From Zygaena filipendulae (Eukaryota > Arthropoda > Insecta > Lepidoptera > Zygaenidae), in contig OU015655.1 in assembly GCA_907165275.2 (NCBI GenBank), forward strand, positions 1,934,501 to 1,998,500: a stretch of DNA of 64,000 bases, in the 5' to 3' direction. The translations under genes and the position numbers were made by a program. This document shows, piece after piece, positions 63,944 to 64,000 of this stretch. The notes under the pieces were generated by a model that had not been told where the DNA came from, ran no database searches, and saw nothing but the letters and a program-made list of their open reading frames with translations. Within the stretch, counting starts at the first letter, position 1. Each line of letters starts with the position of its first letter.

Positions 63944-64000
63944 CGGGTACGCCGCCCGCAGCCAAAAAAATTCGAACCGGTAGGTGCGGGCGTAGCGCTT

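Overview
The window is animal nuclear DNA, almost certainly from a lepidopteran (moth or butterfly). It is AT-rich and intron-like, and full of short non-autonomous transposons. These include many small Helitrons whose ends (TC at the 5' end, a GCGGGTGAAACCGCGG-type hairpin before a 3' CTAG, insertion between A and T) match those described from Lepidoptera. tRNA-derived SINEs, TTTATTTATT-tailed LINE ends and the frequent TAGGTACCTA motif also fit. Genus and species cannot be fixed from the sequence.

Only one host gene is convincing. At 852-1526 (+) lies a first coding exon that encodes a BTB/POZ domain and ends, in phase 0, in DDDIRPGIAEMIREEER at a consensus donor (AGG|GTGAGT, 1527). The BTB type and this C-terminal motif point to bric-a-brac (bab), a BTB plus Pipsqueak/AT-hook transcription factor. 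The exon sits on a very GC-rich island (about 545-1720) with a TATA-less, initiator-type promoter candidate and a 5-codon uORF. No second exon (Pipsqueak domain) is visible, so positions 1527-64000 most likely belong to a very long first intron, at least 62 kb. That is an inference.

The rest of the window is a layered record of mobile elements. (i) Helitrons: ten copies with both ends readable and many fragments, some nested or in tandem. (ii) Several MITE/foldback families: a GGAC-ended family in four intact copies, each with a perfect 4-bp target duplication; an eight-copy family carrying paired TGACGTCA palindromes; a palindromic CCGCCGCACTCAGAG family; a CCCCCTTAGCC family; a GGGCCCTTATTCAC family; and two large single foldbacks (5123-5450 and 11697-12195). 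(iii) A non-autonomous hAT element with an 8-bp target duplication (13425-13893). (iv) tRNA-derived SINEs. (v) LINE remnants: a jockey/CR1-type RT C-terminus at 24440-25745 (-), another at 48590-49505 (+), an RTE-like C-terminus at 58881-58973 (+) and an R2/R4-like fragment with YMDD and CCHC motifs at 49507-50580 (+). (vi) A 6.35-kb LTR element on the minus strand at 47707-54053, with two identical 627-bp LTRs and a GACT target duplication, but a decayed gag/protease remnant and an interior filled with other transposons.

Segments that look single-copy (parts of 26543-29060, 29301-31994, 35957-38344, 41866-43721 and 59046-60500) and two further GC-rich patches (20255-20510 and 63220-63430) are the best candidates for intronic regulatory DNA. 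I found no new multi-gene system. The most unusual items are the LTR element with identical LTRs around a dead mosaic interior, the 4-bp-TSD MITE family, the CRE-bearing MITEs inside a transcription-factor intron, and a set of perfect short hairpins with 3-4 base loops that look like template-switch scars.
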